15,350 nt of DNA from Byssochlamys sp. IMV 00236 (lineage: Eukaryota; Ascomycota; Eurotiomycetes; Eurotiales; Thermoascaceae), in assembly GCA_001931875.2 (NCBI GenBank), contig MSJH02000624.1, forward strand, positions 1 to 15,350, read 5' to 3'. This document shows, piece after piece, positions 1 to 10,700 of this stretch. Position numbers and translations under genes: made by a program. The notes beneath the pieces are model-generated. The model saw only the letters and a list, made by a program, of their open reading frames with translations, searched no databases and was not told where the DNA came from. Positions within the stretch are counted from its first letter, which is position 1. Each line of letters starts with the position of its first letter.

Positions 1-370
1 TAAAAAAAAAAAAAAAAAAAAAAAAAACAAAAAAAAAAACATAGTTTTCTGTCAGGCAAATCATTAATGTTTTCTTATTTAAACTCTAATACTCTTTCCA
101 ATAATGAAGTAGACATGGGCAAACGGTCAGACTATGTTGTAGACATGTACGAAAAATACAAGTATGTTCTCGTCGTCAAAGCGTTAAGCTTAATATCATT
201 TTCTTTTAATGATTATGTGTAATAAGTTTTAGTACTGTATCATTCTATTCCAAGCCAAACTTTTAGTCTTACTACTTTGAGCACAGTGTTTCAAATCAGA
301 CTTTATTAACTCTAATCTTTTTTTGGTATCGCAGACCTCAGAGTATGTAGTAGAGATGTACTTTCATATG
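1..370. other. Left-edge non-genic stretch with A homopolymer
   Basis: The window opens with an A run (2-39, broken by C at 28), followed by AT-rich sequence that should include the 3' flank of the minus-strand gene ending at 371. No convincing gene is seen. A 35-codon plus-strand ORF lies at 115-222 and a plus-strand open stretch follows an acceptor-like GCAG at 331-334. The two share a diverged 24-nt segment (127-150 and 338-361), discussed as a finding. Either could be the end of a gene lying mostly outside the window, but there is too little to call one. Confidence 0.5.
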
Positions 371-885
371 CTACAGCCACTGTTGAGTACCTACCAAATG
401 TTGATGGATAGAGTCTCTTGTTTTTCTTGCATAATACTCATCAAGACGATCCGATTCTCTTCGTAGTTCCTCTAGTGCCATCCTTTTTCGTTTATCTTTG
501 TCCTTTTGGTATTCTTCGTACTCTTGTTGTAGGCTAGAGCTTTGCTTTTCATGCTGAATTGTTGTCAAGAGTTGTTCTAATAACTGTTGTATCTCTTTCA
601 TAGAAGTACTAATAGTCGAATCAACTGTCTTGGTTTGCTTTAGTTTTGGATGACAGCCAGTTAATGCAACATAGCTCTTGGCTAATTCCTCAGACGAGAT
701 AGATTCCTTTTCAAAATGCTCAACAAAGGAATGAAGCTCTTGATTGAGTTTTGCTTGACTGTTTGCAAATACCAACTTGTCTAGCTCGGCTACGTCTGCA
801 GATAATAAGGTAAGTTTAACATGTAGTTCAACATGACTACTCAACCTCAACCTTCAAGGAGAGCATTCGGTGTAAATTTGACCAT
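371..885 (-). CDS. Small coiled-coil protein of unknown function, two exons
   Basis: I did not recognise this gene firmly. The main open frame (from 850) has no ATG at its 5' end. A 56-nt intron (796-851, GTTGAG...CTGCAG, phase 1) joins it to a short first exon, 852-885, starting ATG GTC AAA TTT. The mature CDS is 852-885 plus 371-795, 152 aa, beginning MVKFTPNALLED. The protein is highly charged and helical: a leucine/alanine-rich N-terminal half, then a long Gln/Glu/Lys/Arg-rich segment in the last 60 residues (EEYQKDKDKRKRMALEEL) that looks like a coiled coil. No membrane segment or signal peptide is visible. Size and helical make-up, including a FVEHFEK segment, loosely resemble small BLOC-1-type subunits such as BLOC1S5, but this is only a guess. 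It is transcribed divergently from exportin-7. Confidence 0.7.
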
Positions 886-1162
886 TAAAAAGAAAAAAAA
901 AAAAAGAAAAGATACGCGTGTATTGATACATGATTTATTTAAGGCCAAAAATGGTTTACGACTCAATATATACAATACTAGTAGGGATGATATCTAGTGA
1001 TATATGCTCATATAATTACGCTTTATCTCTTTTTTTTTTTTGGGGGGAAGTCTTGATGTTTGCAATAGAAAGTTGCGGAATAACAATAATATAAAACCTT
1101 GTGTTTCAATTTGCTGTCACTTTCTCTCTCTCTCTTTCTCTTTCCTTTTTTCAACTCATTAA
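886..1162. promoter_or_regulatory. Divergent promoter region, coiled-coil gene / exportin-7
   Basis: This 277-bp spacer separates two start codons facing apart, so it must hold both promoters. On the left is a nearly pure A tract (T-rich in the sense of the minus gene) just upstream of its ATG. On the exportin-7 side there is a TATA-like AATATAAAA around 1087-1096 and a strong CT tract (about 1121-1153) directly before the ATG. The CT tract is probably leader or initiator sequence, as similar tracts precede other genes here. Confidence 0.5.
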
Positions 1163-4100
1163 ATGGCAGAGCCAGACACGACTTATTTTGAAAGTTTATG
1201 CGAACAACTTTATAACCCAAAGACACCAGAGGAAGGTGAACAAGTACGAAAAGTCCTTGAGCAGTCTTTTCCTATCTTTGGTGATTCGAACAACCTGCCA
1301 ACAGAAACAGCTTCTTCTCTTCGTTTACTATTATCAAGATCACCTAATCCCTTCGTTCAGACCTTTTGTCTTTCTCGAATAAAACAACTTGTGCAAGCCC
1401 AACCCAATGCTTTCAGTGTACAAGTCAAAATACAACTTCGTAAGAGCAAAAATTGCTTTTATATACATGATTGATAAATATCATCATTATAGGAACGTTT
1501 TTGTTGGAGTATGCGTTCATACATCCTGATTTAATACCATTTGTGATATCACAGCTTGGAAATGTATTAGCAGTGATTACATTGATCGGATGGGCAGAAG
1601 TTGAAGAATATAAGAATATCTATAAAGACATTTCTCAATTCATACAGGTATATTTATAATACCTGAAACCAGCTTGTCTGCTCAATCAAATATGCAACAA
1701 TAGGCATCAGTAGATCATCGCATTGTTGGATTACAGCTATTATCCATTCTTGTTCAGGATATGAATCCACCATCATTTACAAGAAACTCATCAAAATATA
1801 GAAAAGCAGGTAAATGGAGGGTCACATAAATGAGATGTAGGAACTAACATTTTTTCTTAAAGCGGGCGAATTCCGAGACACTCAACTGTTTGACATTTGT
1901 GAGGCAGCATTCAAAACTTTGGAGGAAATAGTTGAACATGGCATCATCTATACTCACGGTAACACCAAACGCAACCTTTATGCGTACATATATACTCATC
2001 CATGACTGATAGTTAATCAAGCAGAACGATTGAAAGAAGTCACTTTGAATTTGCTCGTGAGATGTTTCTCCTATGATTTCAGCGGAACAAGTTCAGATGA
2101 ATCAGGAGAAGATACAGCAACGATACAAGTAAGTAAACAACAAGGAGCTTATCTATCACACACATTCATATCAAAATGTAGGTTCCTACTTCATGGCGGC
2201 CATTACTCGAAAAAGACTCCTTTTTACCCACCTTTTTTAAAGCATACAGCGAATTTGAACCACCTTATTCATCCAAGGTCATGGAATGTCTAGTACAAAT
2301 CGCATCAATCCGTATTGCTTTATTTACCGAACCACAAAGAACGAAATTTATTGTAGCCATTATGCAAGGCATACGTAACATTATCGTCAATACGCAAGGA
2401 CTAGATGATGGTGACAACTATAACGGATTCTGTCGATTTCTGTCACGATTTAGAGCTACTGTTCCCTTGAATGAAATGGTACAAACCCCTGGATATCTTG
2501 ATTGGATCGAGTTGATTGCCAATTTTTCATTCAAGGCGTTTCAATCATGGAAATTTGCGCCCAACACATCATCCTACGTGCTTAGTTTCTGGACTAGATT
2601 GGTGCAGAGTATGACATATTATCAACAGCTGGGAGAAGAGGCAATTGAGAAACTAGCGAATCTCACAATAGGAGTAGCGTAAAAAACGGTGAGGCGACTT
2701 GTTAGTGTAGTGTCTAACGGTGTGTATAGATAGTTCAAGCCTATGTTTCCACCGCATTGGAGGCTGTTCCTATACGTATTGAGGAAGGACTTGATGGTAA
2801 TTAAAACAATCATGAGTGTATATTCTTTCCATTTAATAGCTTATATAGACCCTCTCGAGAATGAGGATGCCCTGATAGAATCATTAAATCATCTAGGACA
2901 AATAGCACACAAGAGGTATCAAGCTTGCAGCACAGCTTTGATTGAACTATTTAATTCAATTACCGACCAGTATCAGGAACTCATCAATACGGTCGGCATA
3001 AACGTGTCCTCTGAATTTAAAGAAGCTTTGGAAGTGATTGAAACAAAGTATGCCTGGGTTGTTTACATCATGGGTTCTTTCATAGGAAATAGAGCTGTAA
3101 TACATACAAGTTGATTTTATTATTATTATTAGTTAGCTAAGAGTTAATTTTGTGTAGGCATTTATGACGTCTGACAATGTCGATAAAATAGACAGCGAGA
3201 TCACGACAAAGGTATTGCAGCTAGTTGACTTTCAACAATCTCTTTTGAATCAGAATGGAAGTACTTTTATGAATGAAAAGTTGGATTTAGCCATCATCTT
3301 CTTTTTCCAAATGTTTAAAAAGTCATACATGTCCGAATCAAGTGGAAGAGACGTAAGTTGACGCGTCTGACTTTTACACATAAGGTTGACCTTTTTTTTT
3401 TCTCTATTAGATTTATTCGATTCTATCAGAAGTGTTTGGAATAAGTCATCAAGTGACAATGCTAGATGTGATTATGCGAAAGATGTTAGTATTGGAAAAA
3501 GAAGGTCACATATAACTATTGTTTGACATGTATATACAATAGCATATCCAATTTACAACACTGGGCAGATAATGAAACTGTCATCCGACGGACTCTAGAG
3601 TTATTTAATGATTTAAATACAGGGTAATATTGTATCATATAACTTTATTTGGATGCTCATCTTGTATTTAGATATGGTGCTTCCAAAAACCTTCGCAAGA
3701 TTGAAGCAACTACCTTCATCCTTCAAAACCACATGTCAACTGAGATTGCTTTTTGTCAGCATGAGAAGCAACATGATAACAGGATCCTTTATTTTCAAAT
3801 ACTTTGCAAGCTACTATTTGCAGATGATAATATTACAGAACGTGCATTTTATGATTTTATGGAACCATTTCATAGACGAATCGAAGCATTAGGTTCACTA
3901 GACACTGTAGAGGCATTCCAACAAGAATCAGTTAAGGTAAAATTAAAAAAAAAAGGAGGAACTATAGCTTATTGTTTATCTAGAAAGCAATCCGGGACAT
4001 CTTTACAGACTTGTATGGTTTCATGCTGCCCATTCAGAGCCGTCGTCACTTTACGCTCTTTTTTGACTGGTTCTATAATTACTACTCGTCTCTCTTGCTT

Positions 4101-5221
4101 CGTGCGGTAGAATCATGGTCTCCGGATCCAATAGTGAATACATTATTGAAATTCTACGTAGAGTACGCCAGTAATAAAAACCAGAGACTTGGTTTTGACG
4201 TGTCTTCTCCGAACGGTATTTTGATCTTTAGAGATGCAAGCCAAATTATTTCCATGTATCATCAACAGGTGATGAAGCAACCAGTGTTACGACAAGATCA
4301 AGTCTATGATTACAGATATAAAGGTATCATTCTGTGCTTTGATATCATGTCAAAGTGTCTTGGTGGGAAATATGTTAATTTTGGCATCCTTTGGCTCTAT
4401 CAGGACAAATCTGTGAATGAAGCAATAGATGCAACGCTCCAGCTAATACAGAGTATTCCAGTGAATGATCTCATGGTAAGTCTTTTTTTTTTTTTTTTTT
4501 TTTTTTTGAAAATGAAAAACATTGTATAATTATGTATTTTCTGTAGTGTTTCCCAAAGCTATCTCACTCCTTCTTCTTTTTACTTGATGAACTAGTCAGA
4601 GAACGACAACTTATGGCCTTGCCTCACTTATCCCCCGAGACATTCTTGCACTTGATGCAAGCTTGTGAACAAGGCATGGACTCCTCGGATCAATTGATAT
4701 GTTCTCATGCTTGCTCTGCTATAAATCATATAGCCTGTTTTGCTATTCAAGAAACCGAAAAATCGACAAGACAACAGCAGCGTCGAAGGTCATCTGCACA
4801 ACAGCATTGGCTCATTACTTATCTCGCACAATTCAATCATATCTTACCGACCTTGTTGGCAGGTCTGTTTCAGTTACTGTTATTTGATGATAAATCAGAT
4901 CAGTGGACCTTGTCAAGACCACTCTACCCGTTGATTTTATTACAAAGAAATTATGTTTTCAAGTATATCAGTGTTGTTATCGAACAACAGCCACCAGAGA
5001 CAAGGCCTATTGTTACAACAGTAAGTTTTTTAAAAAAAAAAAAAGAAATACAAGGTACTCATTTTGCATAGGTTTTGAATGGTTTATTAGACGGCATCAA
5101 TTGGACCTTAACAACAAAGGATAGGGAAAGATTTACTCATAATGTATCTTCTTTTAGAAAACCGCTGAATGCACACAGTATAAGCTTGACACCACTAACG
5201 GTTCCTCCGTCATATTACTAA
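1163..5221 (+). CDS. XPO7: Exportin-7 (RanBP16-type karyopherin), complete, 15 exons
   Basis: This is a Ran-GTP-dependent nuclear export receptor of the importin-beta superfamily, built of HEAT repeats. Exons: 1163-1439, 1493-1647, 1704-1809, 1863-1958, 2022-2128, 2182-2673, 2730-2796, 2849-3096, 3158-3352, 3411-3484, 3543-3623, 3672-3936, 3984-4475, 4547-5020, 5072-5221. They sum to 3279 nt, 1092 aa; human exportin-7 is of nearly the same length. Landmarks matching the family occur in order: CLVQIASIRIALF, the DPLENEDAL region, VVYIMGSFIG, FDVSSPNGILIFRD, KYVNFGILWLY and LSRPLYPLILL, ending in TKDRERFTHNVSSFR. Phases agree at every junction. The ATG is preceded by a CT tract and starts MAEPDTTYFESLCEQLY, matching the N-terminus of the family. 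Least certain points are intron 6 (weak donor GTAGCG at 2674) and tandem acceptors of introns 4 and 7. The stop lies 30 bp from the stop of the convergent ATG2. Confidence 0.95.
4483..4507 (+). repeat. T homopolymer in exportin-7 intron 13
   Basis: An uninterrupted run of about 25 T starts a few bases after the GTAAGT donor of the intron 4476-4546. It sits upstream of the acceptor ATTTTCTGTAG. Length may be unreliable from sequencing. Confidence 0.85.
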
Positions 5222-5247
5222 AGAAATACACAAACAAGATTGGATAG

Positions 5248-5253
5248 TTTATT
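5248..5253 (-). terminator. ATG2 poly(A) signal AATAAA overlapping the stop codon
   Basis: On the minus strand the ATG2 stop TAA runs directly into TAAAC, giving AATAAA at 5253-5248. If used, cleavage a few tens of bases downstream would fall inside the last exon of exportin-7 on the other strand. This is the only such hexamer I saw near the stop. Confidence 0.45.
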
Positions 5254-8200
5254 ATTTTTGTTTTTTATATTTCTAAAGTATAGAAGCGACATCAAATAAA
5301 CGATTAGTCATTTTTTTTTTTTTTTACATGATACAAACATACTTACATCTTCGTTTTGTAATCGTCTGATAGGATCTATAGAGTATCTGAGACCGTTAAA
5401 TATACTTTGAAACGCGCCTGTAAGCCCAATCATCGGTCTAATGACAGCCACAGGTACAGCTCGTATGACATTTCGAGATGGTTGCTGTATTTCATCGTCA
5501 TCTTCTTCATCATCAGCAGGAACTGCCAAAATAGTTTGAGCCATGTGTTCATCCGTATACACAAAATGCTCCTGAGGTTGATGGCTCTGTTGAGAACCTG
5601 CAAAGAAGTCATCTGCATGTTCTAGGATCACTTGGGTTCCGGATGCCACACGCGAACTCAGCTTGATGGCCTCAATCGCTGTAGCACGAGCGAACGAGAT
5701 CGTGCCCTTTTGAATGCCTCGCATGATACGACCATCCTTGCGGTACTGCTGAATGGGTAACAAAACAAGATCAGCCATACCTGTTCCCAGATTGGTGAGT
5801 GATCGGATAGGCGCGACACCAGAGACCATATGCGGAACCTGTGTTTGCTTGATGTGAGGTAACCACTCTTGCGCGATCTTGTCAAGCAAAGAATCAACGC
5901 CGGCTACACCCGTCAGTTTGATTTGGCAAAGCGACACCTTTGCACCATCAAGCGAGAACAAATTGATAAGCTCTGCAAGCTGCCCTTCTTTAAGATTACC
6001 GTAATTGATATATTTGGGCTTATAGTCTACTTTGAGCGTGATAGGGGAGATATTGACAGACTCTGTAAAAAGCTATTAGCATTTTGTTTTGACTGAAAAA
6101 AAAAGACGACTTACGAAAGAATGTCTCATCTGCCTTTGGTTCCTTTGATGGTATATAATTCATGATTGGCGTAGACTTTACAATCATCTTATCAAACGTG
6201 AAGAATCCAACCAGGAAATTAAGAGCATCTTGGTCGATATAGAGTCGAACAGGCAGCAGCTTTGCTTTGAGTCTCAGTTCTGGATCATCTGCAGGCCGCA
6301 AACAAGTCAATTGGATATCAATCATTTGTTCATCCTTTTCTCTAAACACAGTAGGTGATTTCATATAGCCCAAAAACTTCTTCCAGGCTGACGTTTTAAT
6401 GTTGTCAATTATATCTACGTCCTTTATGCGCAGTTGGAAGCGTACAACTGTCTTTTCATGCGTAGGCATAAGATGAAAGTCGACATCTATACCCGTCAGT
6501 TGAACCTCCATCTGTGCCGTGTCTCGCTTTCGTTGGTAGAATCCGCCTCCTTGATCTGTCATACTTGTCGTTCTTCTGTCATGCTTCCGTGCTGCCATTT
6601 CGGCACGGACGTAGTCCCAATCGTAGCCGTCGTATAGTTTCCATACAAGATTCACGTGGCTCACATGGAGAGATAGAACAGCCCCTGATGTTCTCTCGGG
6701 TGTGTTTCTTGTTTCGCTTGTCGCGTTCAAAGAGGACGAACCATAAAAGTCATCGACTAACTCGAGTTCGTCTGACACTAGCATTCGCACAATGTCCTCT
6801 GACCTCCTGATATGTCTCGGTGGTTTCATCGGCGGTGATGCTGTTTTAATCGTGGGTGATGCGTAAAATTCCTCTTCATAGTCTTCAATTTCAGGTGCTT
6901 CGATTAGCGTCGGAGGAGATATCTTGGTCTCTCTAGACATCATCATCTTGAATGCATGCTCGTCCAAGCTAGCCAGCATATCTTGTTCATTCATAAATTG
7001 CTTAACGGTAGAAGGTGAATGGGATTTATGAGAGGGTTGTTTCGACTCTGAGCCATCATCGAAATCTTCCTTGAGGGTCGACAGATGCGTGATGAGGTTG
7101 ATCAAGGACTGAAACGAATCCGCATGAGTGTCTAGGTGAATTGCGGCATTTGTCAGCGCCACGTCTGCCTTGGGCGCTACTATATGGTCCAGTAGCTTTA
7201 ACTTTACATCAACCTCAATCGATCTTAATCCAGCCAAAGGTATGAGACCAAGGTTAGTCCAGTATGCTTCTGATGTACTGTTGTTACCCATGTTCTTCTC
7301 GTCTATTAAGGGGCTGTGCTTAAGTTCAGAGAACAAAAGCTGAATGCTGTCCACGGAAATGTTGATTTCAAGGATAGACTGTCCTGTCAAGATCTCAGTC
7401 ACCACCTGTATGCCATCCGCCAAGATAACGCACCGGAATGGGTAGTCATTAGGATCATAGTCGATAGAGGTCTCCAGTACATTTGTGTACACTTTAACAC
7501 ATTGTGTTGGAGGATCAATTAGGTTTATCTATAATTTGTATAAGCTATCTCTCTCTCTCTCTCTCTTTGACGCGTGCATTTGCGCACACAATATGTTCTA
7601 CTTACATCCTCTGGCATTTGCTGAAAATAGACAAGCTGATCTATAAAACTAATATCTGGAGTCGCCTTCCAGCACAAGTTACAGACAACGACACTTGAAT
7701 CTTTATTGATTCTATTCATATCTGGAAATAACAAAAGTCTAGAAAAGATGGATACCATTGGCTTATTCTTACTAGACTACGCATATATATATATATATAT
7801 AAAAGAGAGAGAGAGAGGAGATGAGTAACGTTGTATCAATAAATATGAAAAAAACTTACTGCCATTATCTTGGGCAACGTCCTACAGATCAACGGTCGCT
7901 GTTTGATCGCATCGTTCAGGGCTAGTTGCTCAATATCCAATGTTGTAATATTTTCATCTCTTCCTAAATGCTTCATGCAAGCAAAATACTTGAACTCTGA
8001 AAAATCAAGCGTGTAGAGATGATCATCGGATGGCTGAAGGTACCAGAGCCCTTGGCTCATGACAGCCACAATTGACAGTAGGCTTGGCCCTTCTTGCTGT
8101 TGCTCTCCAGATGCTTTCTCTACATTCAATAGGAACCGTGGTTGCCAAAGCAACAGATCGTTTTGAATAGTCTGCACTTTATCCCATCGCTTCTTTGTCA

Positions 8201-10700
8201 AGTTCATATATGTCTGAGGGAAATGACAATTGGCTACTAATTGCTAAACAAGAGAGACAGTGTCATTATACATGATTTTGCATAGCTTATAAAATATATA
8301 CCGAGGTTTCAATCGTTCTCTGTTTGAATATAAGAGCAGAATCTGATTGATTTTCAATCGACATATTCTTTTGACCTTGCCGTAATTCATCAAACAATGT
8401 TCGAGGAAGTTCAAACTCGGATGCATCCGTTTGAAGATGTATCGATGCAGGATCTTTAATGGTAAGCTCGATGCTAGGTGACAGTGTGTCAGATAGTAAA
8501 TCCTTGTCTTGCACTGTCTTTACTGTAAACCAACACTGGACAAGATCGTCTACAACAACAAAAACACTCTTCAATAAGCAATTTTAACAAATGTGTCGCG
8601 TGTTACCTTCTTTCATAAATACGTTGATATAATTCAGTTCGATATTGACACGTAGAGCAAATTTTCGGCTACTTGATTCCTTTCTGCCCTTTTTCTTTTC
8701 TTCGCTTGGTGAGGATGACCAGCTAATGACAGGTTTCTTGATATCCACACTCAGTTGGTAGTCGTGGCATTTATCAGTGTACTCGTACCGACTGGTCGCT
8801 TGGCTCATATCAGGCGATAAAAGTACAAGGCGGATAAAGGCACATTTGATACGCAATTTAGTGTTGGCTGGAACTTCTGAGGTGCTCAAGTCCAAGTTTT
8901 GTGGTGGTGGTGGTGGTAGTGTTGGTCGTGATGAAGATGATGGAGATCTATTTAATATGGCCAAAACATATTGTTCCAATCGATCTACAGTACGTGGATC
9001 CACTAGAAGCTTGAACGCCTGTATATCTACATATATGTCCTCGTCCAATGAGATGTTTCCTACATGAACCATTCATATATACATATACAGAAGTAGGCAA
9101 ATGACTGTAATATATTACCTCTTTTATTGTCCAACTTGATACGAATGACTTCCACTGGACTACGCTCAACGGACTGCTCGGCATCATAAAAGGAAGGAAA
9201 TAAATCCTGATGGGAGTAGCTCTTTTTGATACTGTCATCAAATTGAATCATAGGCTGACATCGTAACCCATGGTTAGTCTCAATCCACTCATCTAACATC
9301 AGGTCAGACAAGCGGATATTGACGCATTGATCATGGCTCGAGAACTGTTGTATTCGAATGTTGAGCTGATCCATTGTCAATCGAATATGTCCTTGATTTA
9401 GATCGACGAGATCCTGATCGAGAATGGATACGTTGTCTGAAGGATGTTGATGTAATATGAAGCATTCTATAAGCGATATCTGTATCTTGATCTTTCGTTC
9501 GGATGCATCGTTATCTGAGTGAATTGTCATATAGTGCTTTTGGTTTCTCATGTCCAAGTCGCCCAAGATGTCTGTATTTGTCGGAGGAGGCTGGTCCTGC
9601 TGGGTAAAGTTTAAAAGGTCCATAAAGAAGGCAAATTGACTTGGAGTGATAATGATACGGGAATGAGTTAATAAAAAGTCGACTTGTTTAATATGGAATG
9701 CATTTTCATTGTATGGTATCGTCTTTATTCTTATCCAATTTGATTTATCCATTGTGGTGAATATGAGTGCTTCATATGGGTTAGCATCATAAAATACGTC
9801 TGATTGCTCGCTTATGATGATGGGAGCAGATCTAAGCCAGACGGTTGGAGAAGATATAGTAATTATCTTTATAGTTTCATTTGGTACAATGACAGAACTT
9901 TCATCTATAGTATTAGTTGCATGGTTGTTATTATTAAATTCAGGTGTCTCATCAAAATATGCAATTCTAGGTATGGAAATATCAAGGCTGTAGCATGTGT
10001 TATTACTGTCTGGTGATAATGGGGCATCTGACTTGTGTACGATATGTATCACTGTGTCTATGACATCGACTCTAAGCTGCGCAAATAGCTTATCAATGGT
10101 GCGTGTTAAGATATAGATGCCGTCTCCTTGAGATTGGATATCCTCTTGTTCATCTGGTTGCTTTACTTCTGACTTTAAGAAATCATCTGCGAAATGCAAA
10201 GAAGAGGACATGATAGACCCCTCTATTGAAATATCTATAATTTATAAGTACGCCTCGTATCTCTTTTATGTATCTACCTGGCTTTCTATGATGCTGTTGT
10301 TCTTTATGCTTGACTGGAACTAAATTTAATTCAAGGCCTTGAATTTTAATGGATACTCCGCTCCAATGATTTGCCCAAGGTAATGAAGCATGAATGCTGG
10401 AGACATGACCTTTTTCAACCATAAAAGGTGAATCTTGTAATAGTTCATTTAATTTCTACAAAATGCTTTAGCTCATATTTAATAAACACACAAGGAATCA
10501 TTTACGGTCAAATTTAGTTTGAGTTCCCTTAGTTCTACTGAACCATTAACGAGTTCAATGTCAAAGTTGTCGAGATCTAGATCGTTTTCAAGAAATGGTC
10601 CAATGGCTCTCTTTAATAAAAACTTGTAAAGCTTCTTTTGAATATTGGAAGGTAAAGAAAAGCTGTTTGTCCAACCCGATAAATAGTTCCAAGCCTTCAT
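5252..10700 (-). CDS. ATG2: Autophagy-related lipid-transfer protein ATG2, complete, 10 exons
   Basis: ATG2 is a rod-shaped bridge protein of the chorein/VPS13 group. It moves phospholipids from the ER to the growing phagophore, working with Atg9 and Atg18. Exons in transcription order: 10700-10506, 10455-10278, 10222-9119, 9059-8607, 8549-8302, 8243-7860, 7776-7606, 7528-6115, 6062-5347, 5272-5252; total 4884 nt, 1627 aa, close to yeast Atg2. Residues 1-65 match the chorein N-terminus (SLPSNIQKKLYKFLLKRAIG). Next come LNELLQDSPFMVEKG, the MNLTKKRWDKVQ segment near residue 740, and the ATG2 C-terminal domain (about 1383-1535) with ADLVLLPIQQYRKDGRIMRG. Phases fit at all junctions. The exon 7 acceptor is uncertain: TAG before 7776 was chosen, AAG before 7761 is also in frame. 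The last exon has 21 coding nt and ends KYKKQK, a family-like terminus. VPS13 is excluded by length and C-terminus. Confidence 0.95.
5295..5300 (+). terminator. Exportin-7 poly(A) signal AATAAA inside the ATG2 last intron
   Basis: AATAAA lies 74 bp after the exportin-7 stop and is followed by a T-rich run at 5311-5325. It lies within the last intron of the opposing ATG2 gene (5273-5346). A transcript ending here would be antisense to the whole final ATG2 exon. Confidence 0.45.
7529..7605 (-). repeat. (CT/GA)n microsatellite in ATG2 intron 7
   Basis: The intron carries about ten CT units at 7548-7567 on the plus strand, read as GAGAGA in the sense of ATG2. It lies between the GTAAGT donor and the acceptor ATTATAG. 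Confidence 0.8.
7777..7859 (-). repeat. Adjacent (TA)n and (GA)n tracts in ATG2 intron 6
   Basis: On the plus strand an AT repeat (about 7783-7800) is followed by AAAAGAGAGAGAGAGAGG (7801-7818). In the sense of ATG2 this reads as a CT tract followed by TATATA just before the acceptor GCGTAG, so it may act as the pyrimidine-rich region. The repeats make the exact acceptor of exon 7 hard to fix. Confidence 0.75.

Noticed and set aside
1..40. A run as the poly(A) tail of a retroposed copy or non-LTR element
   Set aside because: No reverse transcriptase, target-site duplication or processed gene sequence is adjacent, and homopolymers are common in this window.
371..850. Single-exon reading of the coiled-coil gene from 850
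   Set aside because: Its first codon is TTG with no in-frame ATG upstream; the two-exon model gives a normal ATG start.
1101..1382. Plus-strand ORF of 93 aa overlapping exportin-7 exon 1
   Set aside because: It is out of frame with exon 1, starts in the CT tract and has low-complexity sequence.
1440..5071. Frame changes and stops in exportin-7 read as a pseudogene
   Set aside because: Every break coincides with a GT-AG intron of matching phase, and the joined protein has full family length.
6434..6810. Plus-strand ORFs opposite ATG2 exon 8, and similar antisense ORFs elsewhere
   Set aside because: They are shadows of the strongly supported ATG2 frame and lack family features.
5252..10700. 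VPS13 instead of ATG2
   Set aside because: Both share a chorein N-terminus, but the length (about 1627 aa) and the DLVLLPIQQYRKDGR C-terminal block are of ATG2 type.
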